A stretch of 64,000 bases of DNA from DASRHT01 sp035293765 (GCA_035293765.1 DATGMF010000037.1:1-64000); one strand, 5' to 3'. Shown: positions 43,941 through 52,484, counted from the stretch's first letter. Numbers and translations are program-made. Notes: a model not told the origin generated them from the letters alone.

Positions 43941-43980
43941 GGACCCGATTGATCGCGTCCGCTTCAGCGCCACGTTAGGC

Positions 43981-44082
43981 GAGGCGAAGCGATAAATCGG
44001 ACGAGCTGAAGCGGGTCCCTACGGAGTGTTCAGGAGGCGAAGCGATAAATCGGACGAGCTGAAGCGGGTCCCTACGGAGTGT
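43981..44082. repeat. Two perfect 49-base direct repeats (family B)
   Basis: Positions 43981-44029 and 44034-44082 are identical over 49 bases (start GAGGCGAAGCGATAAATCGG, end GTCCCTACGGAGTGT) and only 4 bases apart. A further family B half-copy (GTAGGGACCCGATTGATCGC) starts at 43939. The perfect identity means recent duplication or ongoing slippage. Confidence 0.85.
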
Positions 44083-44149
44083 CAAGCATCTTACCAGGAA
44101 AACTTATTCATGTGCATAATCGGGTAATACAGCGCGTAAGGAGGAACCC

Positions 44150-45283
44150 ATGCGCACAGCGATCTGTGATGAGTATGGAATCGATATCCCTGTTTTTGCC
44201 TTCAGCCATAGCCGCGCAGTCGTTGCTGCCGTGAGCAAGGCGGGCGGCTTCGGCGTCCTCGGCGCGGCCAGTATGACGCCGGATGAGCTTGACCGCGCGC
44301 TGCACTTTATCGCGAAAGAGTCCGGCGGCAGGCCCTTTGGCGTCGATTTCATTATTCCAGAGAAATACGTCGGTCGAGAGCAGGGCGGCCTTGATATGCA
44401 AGCCTTGCAGCAGCTCATTCCGCAGGGACATCGCGATTTCGTCGAAAAGCTGCTCGATACCTATCATGTGCCGCCATTGCCGGACGCATCCAGCGATGGC
44501 GAGAATATTGCCTCAAGAGCTGGTCTGGGCATGGCGCATAAGCGGGCAGAGCAGATGGCCGATGTCGCGCTCTCCCATCAGGTCAAGCTGATCGTCAACG
44601 CGCTCGGCGTTCCACCTGCCCATATCATTGAGCGCGCGCACCGGCAAGGGGTGCGTGTCGGCGCGCTGGTGGGCGCGGTCAAGCATGCCATCAAGCAGAA
44701 GGTGGCGGGCGTTGATCTGATTGTCGCGCAGGGCTTTGAAGCCGGCGGCCATACCGGCGAGATTGCCACGATGGTACTTGCTCCTCAGGTGGTGGATGTG
44801 GTTGCACCCACGCCTGTGCTGTGCGCGGGCGGCATTGCCAGCGGGCGACAGCTTGCCGCCGCGCTGGCTCTGGGAGCGCAGGGAGCGTGGACCGGCTCCG
44901 TCTGGCTGATGACTCAGGAGGCCGAGACGCATCCGGTGGTGAAGGAAAAATTCATCAATGCCAGTTCCAGCGATACCTTGCGTTCGCGTTCCTCCACCGG
45001 CAAGCCTGCGCGTCAACTCCGTTCCGCCTGGACCGATGCCTGGGAAGATCCCAACAATCCCGATCCCTTGCCGATGCCATTGCATGGCACCCTGGTTGCC
45101 CAGGCGCGCCGTCGTATCGCGATGGACGCCACGCAGGGTGGCGAGGGAGGCAGGCAACTGATCAACTATTTTGTCGGTCAATCGGTGGGTATGTTCAAAG
45201 AGATTCGACCGGCAGCCGAGGTGTTGCGCGCGATGAATGACGAGTGCGACGCGGTGCTGAGACGCATCGCGCCTCGGGGATAA
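44150..45283 (+). CDS. Nitronate monooxygenase (2-nitropropane dioxygenase family)
   Basis: A 377-residue FMN TIM-barrel enzyme. Signature parts are IDIPVFAFSHSRAVVAAVSKAGGFGVLG (in pieces: SHSRAVVAAVS and AGGFGVLGAA), GVDLIVAQGFEAGGHTG, VLCAGGIASGRQLAAALALGA. It oxidises nitronates or propionate-3-nitronate; some homologues act as enoyl reductases in lipid or polyketide metabolism. AAGGAGG is placed before the ATG. It is flanked by repeat blocks and monocistronic as far as can be seen. Confidence 0.86.
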   Translation: MRTAICDEYGIDIPVFAFSHSRAVVAAVSKAGGFGVLGAASMTPDELDRALHFIAKESGGRPFGVDFIIPEKYVGREQGGLDMQALQQLIPQGHRDFVEKLLDTYHVPPLPDASSDGENIASRAGLGMAHKRAEQMADVALSHQVKLIVNALGVPPAHIIERAHRQGVRVGALVGAVKHAIKQKVAGVDLIVAQGFEAGGHTGEIATMVLAPQVVDVVAPTPVLCAGGIASGRQLAAALALGAQGAWTGSVWLMTQEAETHPVVKEKFINASSSDTLRSRSSTGKPARQLRSAWTDAWEDPNNPDPLPMPLHGTLVAQARRRIAMDATQGGEGGRQLINYFVGQSVGMFKEIRPAAEVLRAMNDECDAVLRRIAPRG

Positions 45284-45294
45284 ACAGTTTCCTC

Positions 45295-45495
45295 CCCGTA
45301 GGGACCGGCTTGAGCGCGTCCGATTTATCGCCCCACGCCCAGGCGCTGATGGTGTTAGGCGCGGCTATCCCGTAGGGACCGGCTTGAGCGCGTCCGATTT
45401 ATCGCCCCGCCAGCCCTGTGGAACGCATCCTCTCCGGCCTGGCTTCAGCCGTCCTGAAAGTAAAGGCGCTGTAGCTCCCCGATTCATCGTGGGAG
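45295..45495. repeat. Family B direct repeats and a family C unit
   Basis: Perfect 40-base copies at 45295-45334 and 45369-45408 (start CCCGTAGGGACCGGCTTGAG). A family C unit (GTAGCTCCCCGATTCATCGT...) at 45471-45495 closes with GGTCCCTAC, so it is a C core inside family B ends. It lies in the gap between nitronate monooxygenase and the CMD-family gene. Confidence 0.8.
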
Positions 45496-45550
45496 GTCCC
45501 TACGAGGGTGGAGGGACGATACAAGTAGATATTCGAAAGGAGATTAGAGA

Positions 45551-45934
45551 ATGGATCGAGAAAAATTCGAGCAAGGCATGGCTGTGCGCCGCGCTGTCCT
45601 GGGAGATGAATACGTTGAGAAGTCGCTGGCTAACGCCGATGATTTCACGCGTCCTCTGCAAGAGCTGGTAACGGAGGCGTGCTGGGGGACGATCTGGACG
45701 CGCCCGGGGCTTTCCAGGAAGATGCGCAGCCTGGTCAATGTCGGCATGCTCGCCGCGCTGAATCGTTCGCATGAGTTGAGAATTCATGTGCGCGGCGCGC
45801 TCAACAACGGTTGCACGAAGGAAGAGATCCAGGAGGTGCTGCTGCAAGCCACGATCTATTGCGGCATGCCGGCGGGCGTCGATGGCTTCCGCACAGCAGC
45901 CGAGGTGATCCGCGAGGCCGAGGGAAAAGGCTAG
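45551..45934 (+). CDS. Carboxymuconolactone decarboxylase family protein (PcaC-like)
   Basis: A 127-residue all-helical CMD/AhpD-fold protein. RRAVLGDEYVEKSL, MRSLVNVGMLAALNRSHELRIHVRG and LLQATIYCGMPAG-DGF fit the gamma-carboxymuconolactone decarboxylase subgroup rather than AhpD, because there is no CxxC. Family knowledge: PcaC acts in the protocatechuate branch of the beta-ketoadipate pathway. No other pca gene is nearby, so the substrate may differ. GAAAGGAG precedes the ATG. The next gene starts 12 bases after its stop. Confidence 0.83.
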   Translation: MDREKFEQGMAVRRAVLGDEYVEKSLANADDFTRPLQELVTEACWGTIWTRPGLSRKMRSLVNVGMLAALNRSHELRIHVRGALNNGCTKEEIQEVLLQATIYCGMPAGVDGFRTAAEVIREAEGKG

Positions 45935-45946
45935 AGCGCCACGAAG

Positions 45947-46549
45947 ATGAAGCGTATGCTGCTCTTTTCGCATGTCATCGAAGAAGCTCAACGGCGCGTA
46001 TTTCCGCTGCTATTTCCCGCTGAGCTATCACCTAAGATCTTTGCCTGTATGCCGGCAAATGGCGGCTTGCGTGGCAGGGGTTACGAGTTTTTCTGCGACT
46101 CGTGGCAGGCCATAGCGGACCGCTACCACGCGGAGTTTGTGTATATTGATAACGCTAAAGAGGATGCCGAGGAAGAGCGAGCTAAATTGCAACGCGCTAA
46201 CATCCTCTGCATTACCGGAGGCAATGCCTGCCTCCTGTTGCACAACCTCCGCTGCTCAGGGCTTGATCGCAGCATCAAAGACTTTGCTCGCAAGGAGGAA
46301 TATGTCCTGGCAGGCTATAGTGCAGGTGCTATGGTCCTGACGCCAACCGTCCAGCTTGCGGCTCAAGAACCCTTTAACGAAAATCGCGAGGTAGGGCTGA
46401 CAACCTTCGATGCGCTTAACCTGGTGGATTACGAGGTTTTTCCGCACTATGATGCGACAACGCATGCAGCCTTTGAACGCTATCGGCGCAGCACACCCAA
46501 TCTCGTCAAACCGCTAGCAGATGACGCATATATTTGTGAGGATAGGTAG
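45947..46549 (+). CDS. Peptidase S51 (dipeptidase E / cyanophycinase-like)
   Basis: A 200-residue class I glutamine-amidotransferase-like protein of the S51 family. ILCITGGNACLLLHNL supplies the GGN turn, and VLAGYSAGAMVL has the nucleophile serine of the GxSAGA elbow. A histidine in VFPHYDATTH near the C-terminus fits the catalytic dyad. Relatives cut Asp-X dipeptides or cyanophycin. It is cytosolic. It is 12 bases after the CMD-family gene and may be co-transcribed, though no functional link is evident. Confidence 0.82.
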   Translation: MKRMLLFSHVIEEAQRRVFPLLFPAELSPKIFACMPANGGLRGRGYEFFCDSWQAIADRYHAEFVYIDNAKEDAEEERAKLQRANILCITGGNACLLLHNLRCSGLDRSIKDFARKEEYVLAGYSAGAMVLTPTVQLAAQEPFNENREVGLTTFDALNLVDYEVFPHYDATTHAAFERYRRSTPNLVKPLADDAYICEDR

Positions 46550-46648
46550 GAGCAACTCCCACGATCTCCCGCAATGAATCGGGGAGCCACGGAGCCACCG
46601 GTTGCCCTGTCCGTACCGTTTATGTAGCAACTCAAGAAGAGGATAATT

Positions 46649-48985
46649 ATGAGCGAGTCAACAACAGCCAATGGAAGTTCTCAGCATAAGGTGCGCCGTC
46701 GCGAGGACCCGGTATTGATTACTGGCAAGGGGCAATATGTGGGCGATATTCGTCGTCCGGGAATGCTCCATGTCAGTTTTCTACACAGCCTGTATCCTCA
46801 TGCGCGCATCGTCAGCATTGATACCAGCAAGGCTCAGGCGCATTCTGGCGTGGTGAGGGTTGTGACCGGCGCGGATATAGCGCATCTGGGCTCATTGCTG
46901 ATCAACCTGGGACCGGGCTCGTGGCCGTCGCAGCCCTGTCTGGCAATCGGGGAGGTCAATTTCGTCGGCGAACCGGTTGCGGCAGTGGTGGCTGAGAGCG
47001 AGACGGCTGCATTGGATGCAGTGGAGCTGATCGACGTTGACTATGAGGTGTTGCCTTCCGTCGCAGGCATCGAGGCAGCGTTGCGCGAGGACGCGCCTGA
47101 GATATTTAATGAGCAGGGGAATATTGTCATTGTCCAGGAGAAGACAACGGGCGACGTTGAAGGAGCTTTCGCGCAGGCCGATAAAATCGTCTCACTGCGC
47201 TTAAATCAGCCGCGCCTGGCACTGATGCCAATGGAGCCGCGAGCCATTCTCGCGGAGGGGCACGCCGACGGAACGCTCTCGGTCTGGATCTCCAACCAAT
47301 CCATCTGGCTGGCCCGGCTCCAGTTCATGCTGATTTTGCAAATGTCGCCGACGGACATCAAGATTACCATTCCGAACGTCGGAGGCGCCTTTGGCGGCAA
47401 AACGCGGCTCTGTGGCGAGGAAGTCGTGACGGCGTTCCTGGCGCGCGAACTGCAAAGGCCGGTGCGCTGGCTGGAAAATCGCCTGGAAAATATCGTCTCG
47501 ATGGGGCATGGGCGTGGCCTCCTGGCTAATATGCAGGCCGCTGTGCGCCAGGATGGGACTGTGCTGGCGCTGAAGGCGGAACTATTTGCCGATCTGGGCG
47601 GCTATCCTGGCGATTTTAGCCTTGCCAGCGTCGGCTCTACCGCCTCAATGATCTCCGGCACGTATGCCATCCCCGCGATCCAGACTATCATTAACGGCGT
47701 CAAAACGAACGCAGCTCCCACCGGTCCCTATCGCGGAGCCGGACGCCCGGAAGCCTGCTATTGTATTGAGCGTACGATGGATGCCATCGCGCATGAACTC
47801 GCCCTGGACCCTGTCGAAGTGCGCAAACGCAACCTGATCCCGCCCGACGCGTTCCCCTATACAACGGCTACCGGAACCATCTATGACTCAGGGACGTATG
47901 CGCAGGCTCTGGATACACTGGTGGCCTCAGCAGGTTATCAAGAGCTGCGCGCCGAGCAAGCCAGGCTGCGCCAACAGGGGCAGTACGCTGGCGTCGGGCT
48001 GTGTCTGTATATAGAGAGCACGGGTTCGGGAGGACAGAGCCTCAGTGGGCAGCCTGATAGCGGCCAGGTGCGCATCGCGCCGGATGGCAAAATTCTCGTC
48101 GAGAGCGCCTCGGTTGATAGCGGGCAGGGGCATGCTACCACGTTCGCGGCCATCGTCGCGCAGGAATTTGGCGTTCCGCATGAACTGGTTGAGGTGCAGA
48201 TCGGCGATAGTCCCAACACGCACTCGCTCGCCACCTTTGGCAGCCGCAGCATGGCTGTGGGCGGCGTTGCGCTCAAGCTCTCCGCGCAGGCAGTGAAGGC
48301 GCAGATGCTCAAACTGGCCGCGCACCTGCTGGAAGTGGCCGAGGGTGATCTGGAAGTGCGCGATGGCCGCGTCCAGGTCTCCGGTGTCCCTGGCAAATCG
48401 TACACGCTGGCTCAACTGGCGACGATTGCCGAGAATCCGGCGCAGAAGTCCGAGTTCCCGGAGGACCTGCAAAAAGAGCTGCTCAAAGGGCTATGCAGCA
48501 TGCAGGGCTTTGAGCCTGGGGATTTGGCCTATCCCTTCGGCGCGCACCTTGCCGTGGTGCAGATCGATCCTGCGACGGGCGAGGTGAAGCTACGGCGCTA
48601 CGTCGCGGTCGATGATTATGGCTGCGTCCTGATGCCGACGCTGGTGGAGGGGCAGACACACGGGGCCATCGCGCAGGGCATTGGACAGGCCCTCTGTGAG
48701 CAGATGGTGTACGACGGCAATGGCGAGGTGCTTTCCGCTACTTTGATGGACTATGCCGTTCCCTTAGCGGACTCGCTGCCGCGTTTCGAGCTTGTGCTCA
48801 CCGAGACCCCCAGCCCGCTCAACATTCTGGGCGTCAAGGGAGCTGGAGAAGCAGGCACCGTTGCCGCTCCCGCCGCCGTTGCCAACGCCGTGCTCGACGC
48901 GCTGTCGCCTCTGGGGATCACCGCGCTGGATATCCCCTTGACACCCGAGAACGTCTGGCAGGCAATCCATTCAAAACATCTGTAG
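46649..48985 (+). CDS. Aerobic CO dehydrogenase / xanthine dehydrogenase family large subunit (CoxL/XdhA-like)
   Basis: A 778-residue molybdenum-hydroxylase large subunit. GKGQYVGDIRRPGMLHVSFL starts the first domain; VGEPVAAVVAE, FGGKTRLCGEE and the loop TGPYRGAGRPEA follow (near residue 360). That loop is of the form II (AYRGAGR) type rather than the AYRCSFR of true CO dehydrogenase. The C-terminus has GVKGAGEAGTVAAPAAVANAV with the catalytic glutamate. It needs medium (FAD) and small (2Fe-2S) subunits, which are absent from this window. Substrate is unknown: aldehydes, purines or N-heterocycles. Confidence 0.87.
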   Translation: MSESTTANGSSQHKVRRREDPVLITGKGQYVGDIRRPGMLHVSFLHSLYPHARIVSIDTSKAQAHSGVVRVVTGADIAHLGSLLINLGPGSWPSQPCLAIGEVNFVGEPVAAVVAESETAALDAVELIDVDYEVLPSVAGIEAALREDAPEIFNEQGNIVIVQEKTTGDVEGAFAQADKIVSLRLNQPRLALMPMEPRAILAEGHADGTLSVWISNQSIWLARLQFMLILQMSPTDIKITIPNVGGAFGGKTRLCGEEVVTAFLARELQRPVRWLENRLENIVSMGHGRGLLANMQAAVRQDGTVLALKAELFADLGGYPGDFSLASVGSTASMISGTYAIPAIQTIINGVKTNAAPTGPYRGAGRPEACYCIERTMDAIAHELALDPVEVRKRNLIPPDAFPYTTATGTIYDSGTYAQALDTLVASAGYQELRAEQARLRQQGQYAGVGLCLYIESTGSGGQSLSGQPDSGQVRIAPDGKILVESASVDSGQGHATTFAAIVAQEFGVPHELVEVQIGDSPNTHSLATFGSRSMAVGGVALKLSAQAVKAQMLKLAAHLLEVAEGDLEVRDGRVQVSGVPGKSYTLAQLATIAENPAQKSEFPEDLQKELLKGLCSMQGFEPGDLAYPFGAHLAVVQIDPATGEVKLRRYVAVDDYGCVLMPTLVEGQTHGAIAQGIGQALCEQMVYDGNGEVLSATLMDYAVPLADSLPRFELVLTETPSPLNILGVKGAGEAGTVAAPAAVANAVLDALSPLGITALDIPLTPENVWQAIHSKHL

Positions 48986-49026
48986 GGGCAGGGCTTGCCC
49001 CTGCCCTGATGGTGTGCTTGAATATT

Positions 49027-49053
49027 CAGGTTGGAGCGTAATCCTCCAACCTG
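49027..49053. terminator. Bidirectional terminator between convergent genes
   Basis: A 10-bp perfect hairpin CAGGTTGGAG / CTCCAACCTG with a 7-base loop lies between the CoxL-like gene (plus) and the beta-propeller gene (minus). A family A-like hairpin (GGGGCAGGGCTTGCCCC) overlaps 48986-49004. The position fits shared termination, though U-tracts are weak. Confidence 0.55.
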
Positions 49054-49082
49054 TCTTGCGTCGCTGCCTATAGGGCATCGTC

Positions 49083-50468
49083 TTACGCAATCTTGAGCGC
49101 CACAATCCCTTGTAATGTGCCGATAAACACGAGCCCGTTAGAGAGCGTTGGCGTTGCGAAGCGCGAGGTTATGCCCACAGGGATCGAAGCGCGCACCGCG
49201 CCCGTGTCGCGGTTGAGGGCATAGAAAATGCCATTGTTATGATCGACAACGTAAAGCGTGTGTCCGCCGATGATGGGGGAGCCGTTGACCGATTGCGGCG
49301 CGTGCCAGCCAACCGTCATAGTCTCGCCTGGCCCAATTTTCACTTGACGCACACCATCGGCACAGGGCAAAAATACCTGTGAATCGGCGGTAGCGGCCCC
49401 TCCATAAGCATTGCAGACGTCCGTTTGCTGGATCTGACCGCCAACTCCACCCAGGGCATTGGCATGCAACAGATAGCCCTGACCTGATTTCCCATCGCTA
49501 AAGATCAGTCCGTTGGGCAGTAGCACCGGACTCATTGAGCCGAGATCGGCATCGTTAGCATTATCCTGCGCCCATGATTGGGGCGCGAAACCATCTTCAA
49601 GCTGTAACGCAGGCGAGAGCCGTAGCACGGAATCGGTATGATCCCACTGCCCCTGCGTGACCTCACCATTGCCCACGGATACAAAGAGATGTCCCGCGTC
49701 ATCCATCGCTGCTCCCGGCGGCGCCCAGATGCCTCCCTCTCGCGTCGTTGGCACCTTATAAGAGATCAGATTACCTTGCCCATCCGTCCGTACCCCGATG
49801 ACGCGGCCATGATAGTCGCCGCAGTCCCCGAGACGTCCACCGAAGGGGATATAGATCATCCCTTGATAGAGCGTGAGCGCCCCCCGCTCCTGATGAGTCA
49901 GGGGGTCCATACCGGGCGTATCGACCGTGCGGCGTACCTGCACCTTGCCTGTGTTCAGATCAAGCCCCACCAGGATATGGGAAACTCCGGTTATTTCAGC
50001 CACGGCGAAGATGAGATGGCTGGCCGGATCGTACACCGGCGTGCCGGTAATGCCGCTTGGATTGATATTGCCACAGGGGAGAGCTGAGAGAGGGACGGGA
50101 GTCCCGACCTGCGTATGCCATTGCATCTGCCCGCTTTGCTCATCAAACGAATAGAGCGAATCCCCTTCCGTCGCGATAATAAGCTGTTTGCCGATCACCA
50201 GCGGCTCCGCGTAGACCGCACCGTCCAGTGCTTTGGTCCACGCCCGCGTAAACTGATGGGGATCAGGGATATTGGGCAGATAACCGGTGCGAGCGTTATC
50301 ATTGTGATAGGTGGTCCAATCAGTTGTTGGCGGCGTCACAATAGGGGTTGCATTGGCCGTTAGAGTAGGCGTCGCATTGGCTGATTTCGTCGGGGTGGCA
50401 GCCGGAGCCGGGGGAGAACCACAGCCGACCAGCAACATCAGCAATAGGGTCGTAATTGTCCATAGCAT
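49083..50468 (-). CDS. PQQ-like beta-propeller lipoprotein
   Basis: A product of about 461 residues from ATG 50468; an upstream ATG (50609) would add 47 residues before the signal peptide and is less likely. The signal LWTITTLLLMLLVGC ends in a lipobox cysteine, and a Thr/Ala/Pro-rich linker with repeated TPTxxANA follows. The rest is an outer-surface beta-propeller with W-motif blades of BamB/PQQ type (SLYSFDEQSGQMQWHTQVG; LVGLDLNTGKVQV; FYALNRDTGAVRA). It is probably anchored outside the membrane. No dehydrogenase-specific residues are evident, so a scaffold or sensor role is more likely than catalysis. Confidence 0.82.
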   Translation of the reverse strand: MLWTITTLLLMLLVGCGSPPAPAATPTKSANATPTLTANATPIVTPPTTDWTTYHNDNARTGYLPNIPDPHQFTRAWTKALDGAVYAEPLVIGKQLIIATEGDSLYSFDEQSGQMQWHTQVGTPVPLSALPCGNINPSGITGTPVYDPASHLIFAVAEITGVSHILVGLDLNTGKVQVRRTVDTPGMDPLTHQERGALTLYQGMIYIPFGGRLGDCGDYHGRVIGVRTDGQGNLISYKVPTTREGGIWAPPGAAMDDAGHLFVSVGNGEVTQGQWDHTDSVLRLSPALQLEDGFAPQSWAQDNANDADLGSMSPVLLPNGLIFSDGKSGQGYLLHANALGGVGGQIQQTDVCNAYGGAATADSQVFLPCADGVRQVKIGPGETMTVGWHAPQSVNGSPIIGGHTLYVVDHNNGIFYALNRDTGAVRASIPVGITSRFATPTLSNGLVFIGTLQGIVALKIA

Positions 50469-50701
50469 GGATCGCGAGCGTCTCCTATAGCCATATAGAG
50501 GGAAGGAGAGGTGGTCTGAGCGCGCCCAGCCTTGACGGAACGCGGTTACAAAATAGCTCAAAATGCAGATGGATACCGAACTTGCAATTATAACAGAGGC
50601 GTAGAGCATCTCCTTGTTCTCCTAATACAATGGTTATTTGTCTCACCTCATAGTTAAACGTATCAGCGTCCGTTATTGTATATTTTTAACGTGCAAAAAC
50701 A

Positions 50702-50734
50702 GTAGCCATCCCTTTTCTGAAAAGGAATGGCTAC
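50702..50734 (-). terminator. Intrinsic terminator of the 50770-51141 gene
   Basis: A 15-bp stem (GTAGCCATCCCTTTT and AAAAGGAATGGCTAC, one mismatch) with loop CTGA. Read on the minus strand, the stem is followed by TGTTTTTGC, a short U-tract, as expected for a terminator of the minus-strand gene ending at 50770. Confidence 0.75.
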
Positions 50735-50769
50735 TCACCAGCCCGGTATATAGAAGCACCCCTACATGA

Positions 50770-51141
50770 TTATTCTTTTTTTCGCCTTTCGGGACCCTCC
50801 TTAGTTGCTGATTGATCAGACTCCTTTGAAGAGGCCAGACTGTTCAGCGCCTTGATAATTGCAGGAGCAAGAGCTTCGGCCAGCGCGGGGGCGAGGGCGT
50901 CCGCCAGTGCGGGGGCAAGAGCGGCTGCCAGTAAGGTTGTTTCCAACGGTGGTGTCTGTCCAGCAGCACGCGTCGGAACCAGGGATGCAATGAGTTCTTC
51001 GGCAAGAGCTGCTGTAATAGCATCTTCTGTTCTGGAACCCCCTTTAGGAGAGGATGCGCCTCCAAGCAGCTCTTTAATCAGTGCTTCAACTAAAGGATCT
51101 ATTCCATTGTGGGCCGGTGAGCGTCCGGGATTCGTCGTCAT
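50770..51141 (-). CDS. Small Ala/Leu-rich repeat protein
   Basis: A 123-residue protein of unknown family. The first half has two amphipathic units (DPLVEALIKELLGG and DAITAALAEELIASL). The second half has tandem ALAPALADALAPALAEALAPA, broken here as ALAPALADAL and APALAEALAPA, then IIKALNSL and a charged tail EGPERRKKE. A weak GGGAAG site lies upstream of the ATG, and an intrinsic terminator follows. A frame on the opposite strand (50852-51217) is an Ala/Ser-rich shadow. The amphipathic, periodic design resembles that of the next upstream gene, with which it lies head-to-tail. Self-assembly or membrane association is imaginable; nothing is known. Confidence 0.6.
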   Translation of the reverse strand: MTTNPGRSPAHNGIDPLVEALIKELLGGASSPKGGSRTEDAITAALAEELIASLVPTRAAGQTPPLETTLLAAALAPALADALAPALAEALAPAIIKALNSLASSKESDQSATKEGPERRKKE

Positions 51142-51183
51142 AGTGATGCTTCCCTTTCATCTCTTGAGAATAAGCATAGTGAA

Positions 51184-51221
51184 GTCTTCAGAGCAATTTT
51201 TAGCTGCACTGCTCTGAAGAC
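51184..51221. terminator. Perfect 12-bp hairpin upstream of the 50770-51141 gene
   Basis: GTCTTCAGAGCA (51184-51195) pairs perfectly with TGCTCTGAAGAC (51210-51221) across a 14-base loop. It lies in the gap between the two repeat-protein genes, about 45 bases upstream of the ATG at 51141, where it could sit in the 5' leader of that gene or end the upstream transcript. Confidence 0.5.
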
Positions 51222-51280
51222 CTCGTTGCTGAATTAAAATATCAGCGGATCTTCCCCATTTTTGCTAGTGCGAGAGATAA

Positions 51281-51321
51281 AAAAAGAGACTGCATCTGAA
51301 TGTGTTATACAGTCTCTTTTT
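51281..51321 (-). terminator. Intrinsic terminator overlapping the stop of the 51305-51754 gene
   Basis: AAAAAGAGACTG (51281-51292) and CAGTCTCTTTTT (51310-51321) form a perfect 12-bp stem. On the minus strand the distal arm ends in a T-run, and the stop codon lies inside the hairpin. This supports the minus-strand reading of the gene. Confidence 0.75.
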
Positions 51322-51754
51322 CGCGCTCCTCACGACGAGCCATAAGGGCAGCTATCAGCAGAGGAGAGATGCCTTCCTCGCTCTCTTCGCGCTCTTCACG
51401 ACGGCGGCTCGCCAGAGCAGCCACCAGCAGAGGAGAGATACCTTCCTTATATTCCTCGCCCTCTTCGCGGCGACGACTCGTCAAAGCAGCGAGCAGGAGA
51501 GGGAAGATGCCTTCTCCATGCTCTTCACGACGACGGCTCACCAGCGTAGCGAGCAGGAGAGGGAAGATGCCTTCTTTGCGCTCTTCGCCCTCTTCCCAGC
51601 GACGGCTCGCCAGAGCAGCTACCAGAAGAGGAGCGATGCCCTCTTTACGCTCTTCGCGGCCTGTTATCATACTCGTCAAAAGCAGAGGCAATACTTCCGT
51701 GCCTTCTTCTTGAGTCTCAGTTCCCCTCTTGGCTTCTCGTGCAGATACTGCCAT
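51305..51754 (-). CDS. Six-unit tandem repeat protein (EGIxPLLLAALxSRRREE repeats)
   Basis: A 149-residue protein built almost entirely from six imperfect repeats of 20-23 residues. Each is an acidic cap (EG), a hydrophobic helix (I-PLLLAAL-S) and an Arg/Glu-rich hinge (RRREEGEE). The ATG at 51754 has AAAGGAG eight bases upstream, and a terminator overlaps the stop codon. The opposite-strand frame 51302-51931 lacks these signals and is rejected. No family is recognised. The repeated amphipathic pattern with salt-bridge hinges suggests an elongated helical solenoid or a self-assembling peptide. It shares design, though not sequence, with 50770-51141. Confidence 0.65.
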   Translation of the reverse strand: MAVSAREAKRGTETQEEGTEVLPLLLTSMITGREERKEGIAPLLVAALASRRWEEGEERKEGIFPLLLATLVSRRREEHGEGIFPLLLAALTSRRREEGEEYKEGISPLLVAALASRRREEREESEEGISPLLIAALMARREEREKETV

Positions 51755-52139
51755 GATAAAATCTCCTTTCAGGATCTCTGTTACATGTATTCGATCATCT
51801 TTTGTTTTGTGACAGTTACCTGTCCTATGTCGAGGACAGTGGAAACATTGGGTATGTTCCCAAAAAGGTGGAGTGAAGAACTCCGAACCTCATTCATCTG
51901 TACTCTCTTCATCAGTATAGAGAGTAACTAAAAATGATATTTATCTATGAGGTTAAGAAAAAATGTGAGGAACGAGACCAATAATTTTATGAATAGCATA
52001 TTTTTCCTAATGTAGGAGTAATAACGAGCCTTGTTGGTCGCCTCACTCGCTATAACTAAATAGCAGTAGCTACATATAAAGGTCCATTTTCCTTTTATGT
52101 GAACCCTCTAGCAATAGAATTTTCTCAGGAGAGAAGCCG
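51755..52139. other. Divergent intergenic region
   Basis: About 385 AT-rich bases between the repeat-protein gene (minus) and the unknown gene at 52140 (plus). No gene or repeat is supported. It should contain both promoters. CAGGAGAG lies shortly before the ATG at 52140. Confidence 0.4.
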
Positions 52140-52484
52140 ATGCAGGATAAAAGTTTTCTGCAAGCTATACAGGAGCTACAAACCAGAATTGCAAATAACT
52201 TCCAGGAATCGATAAGCCAGATGCTGTTGTATCGCACAACAGTCGCGAATGCCACAGCAGATATCAAGGATGAAAAAGTACGAATGGTTGTCACTAGCAT
52301 CCTTATCACGGGTCAGATTACCGCTCTGTTAACTCTGATGAAAGATATGGGATTTCTCGACAAGGAGCAATACAATGAATTTATCACCTACCTATTAAGC
52401 TCCCTTACTGCTCAGCATGACGAGTTTATAATGGACCTTTTGCATGTTCTTGCATCTTTGCCACCCACTGATACGATCCTCTAA
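52140..52484 (+). CDS. Small helical protein of unknown function
   Basis: A 114-residue, mostly helical, mildly acidic protein. FLQAIQELQTRIANNFQESI and VRMVVTSILITGQITALLTL are amphipathic or hydrophobic helices; EQYNEFITYLLSSL and FIMDLLHVLASL follow. There is no cysteine, signal peptide or recognised motif. A CAGGAGAG ribosome site precedes the ATG. It sits between the repeat-protein pair and the histidine kinase gene (convergent), and nothing links it firmly to either. Confidence 0.6.
   Translation: MQDKSFLQAIQELQTRIANNFQESISQMLLYRTTVANATADIKDEKVRMVVTSILITGQITALLTLMKDMGFLDKEQYNEFITYLLSSLTAQHDEFIMDLLHVLASLPPTDTIL

Noticed and set aside
50852..51217. Plus-strand Ala/Ser-rich frame opposite the Ala/Leu repeat protein
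   Set aside because: Shadow of a periodic minus-strand gene that has its own terminator.
51302..51931. Plus-strand 209-residue frame opposite the six-repeat protein
   Set aside because: The minus-strand frame has the ribosome site and a terminator at its stop; the plus frame has neither.
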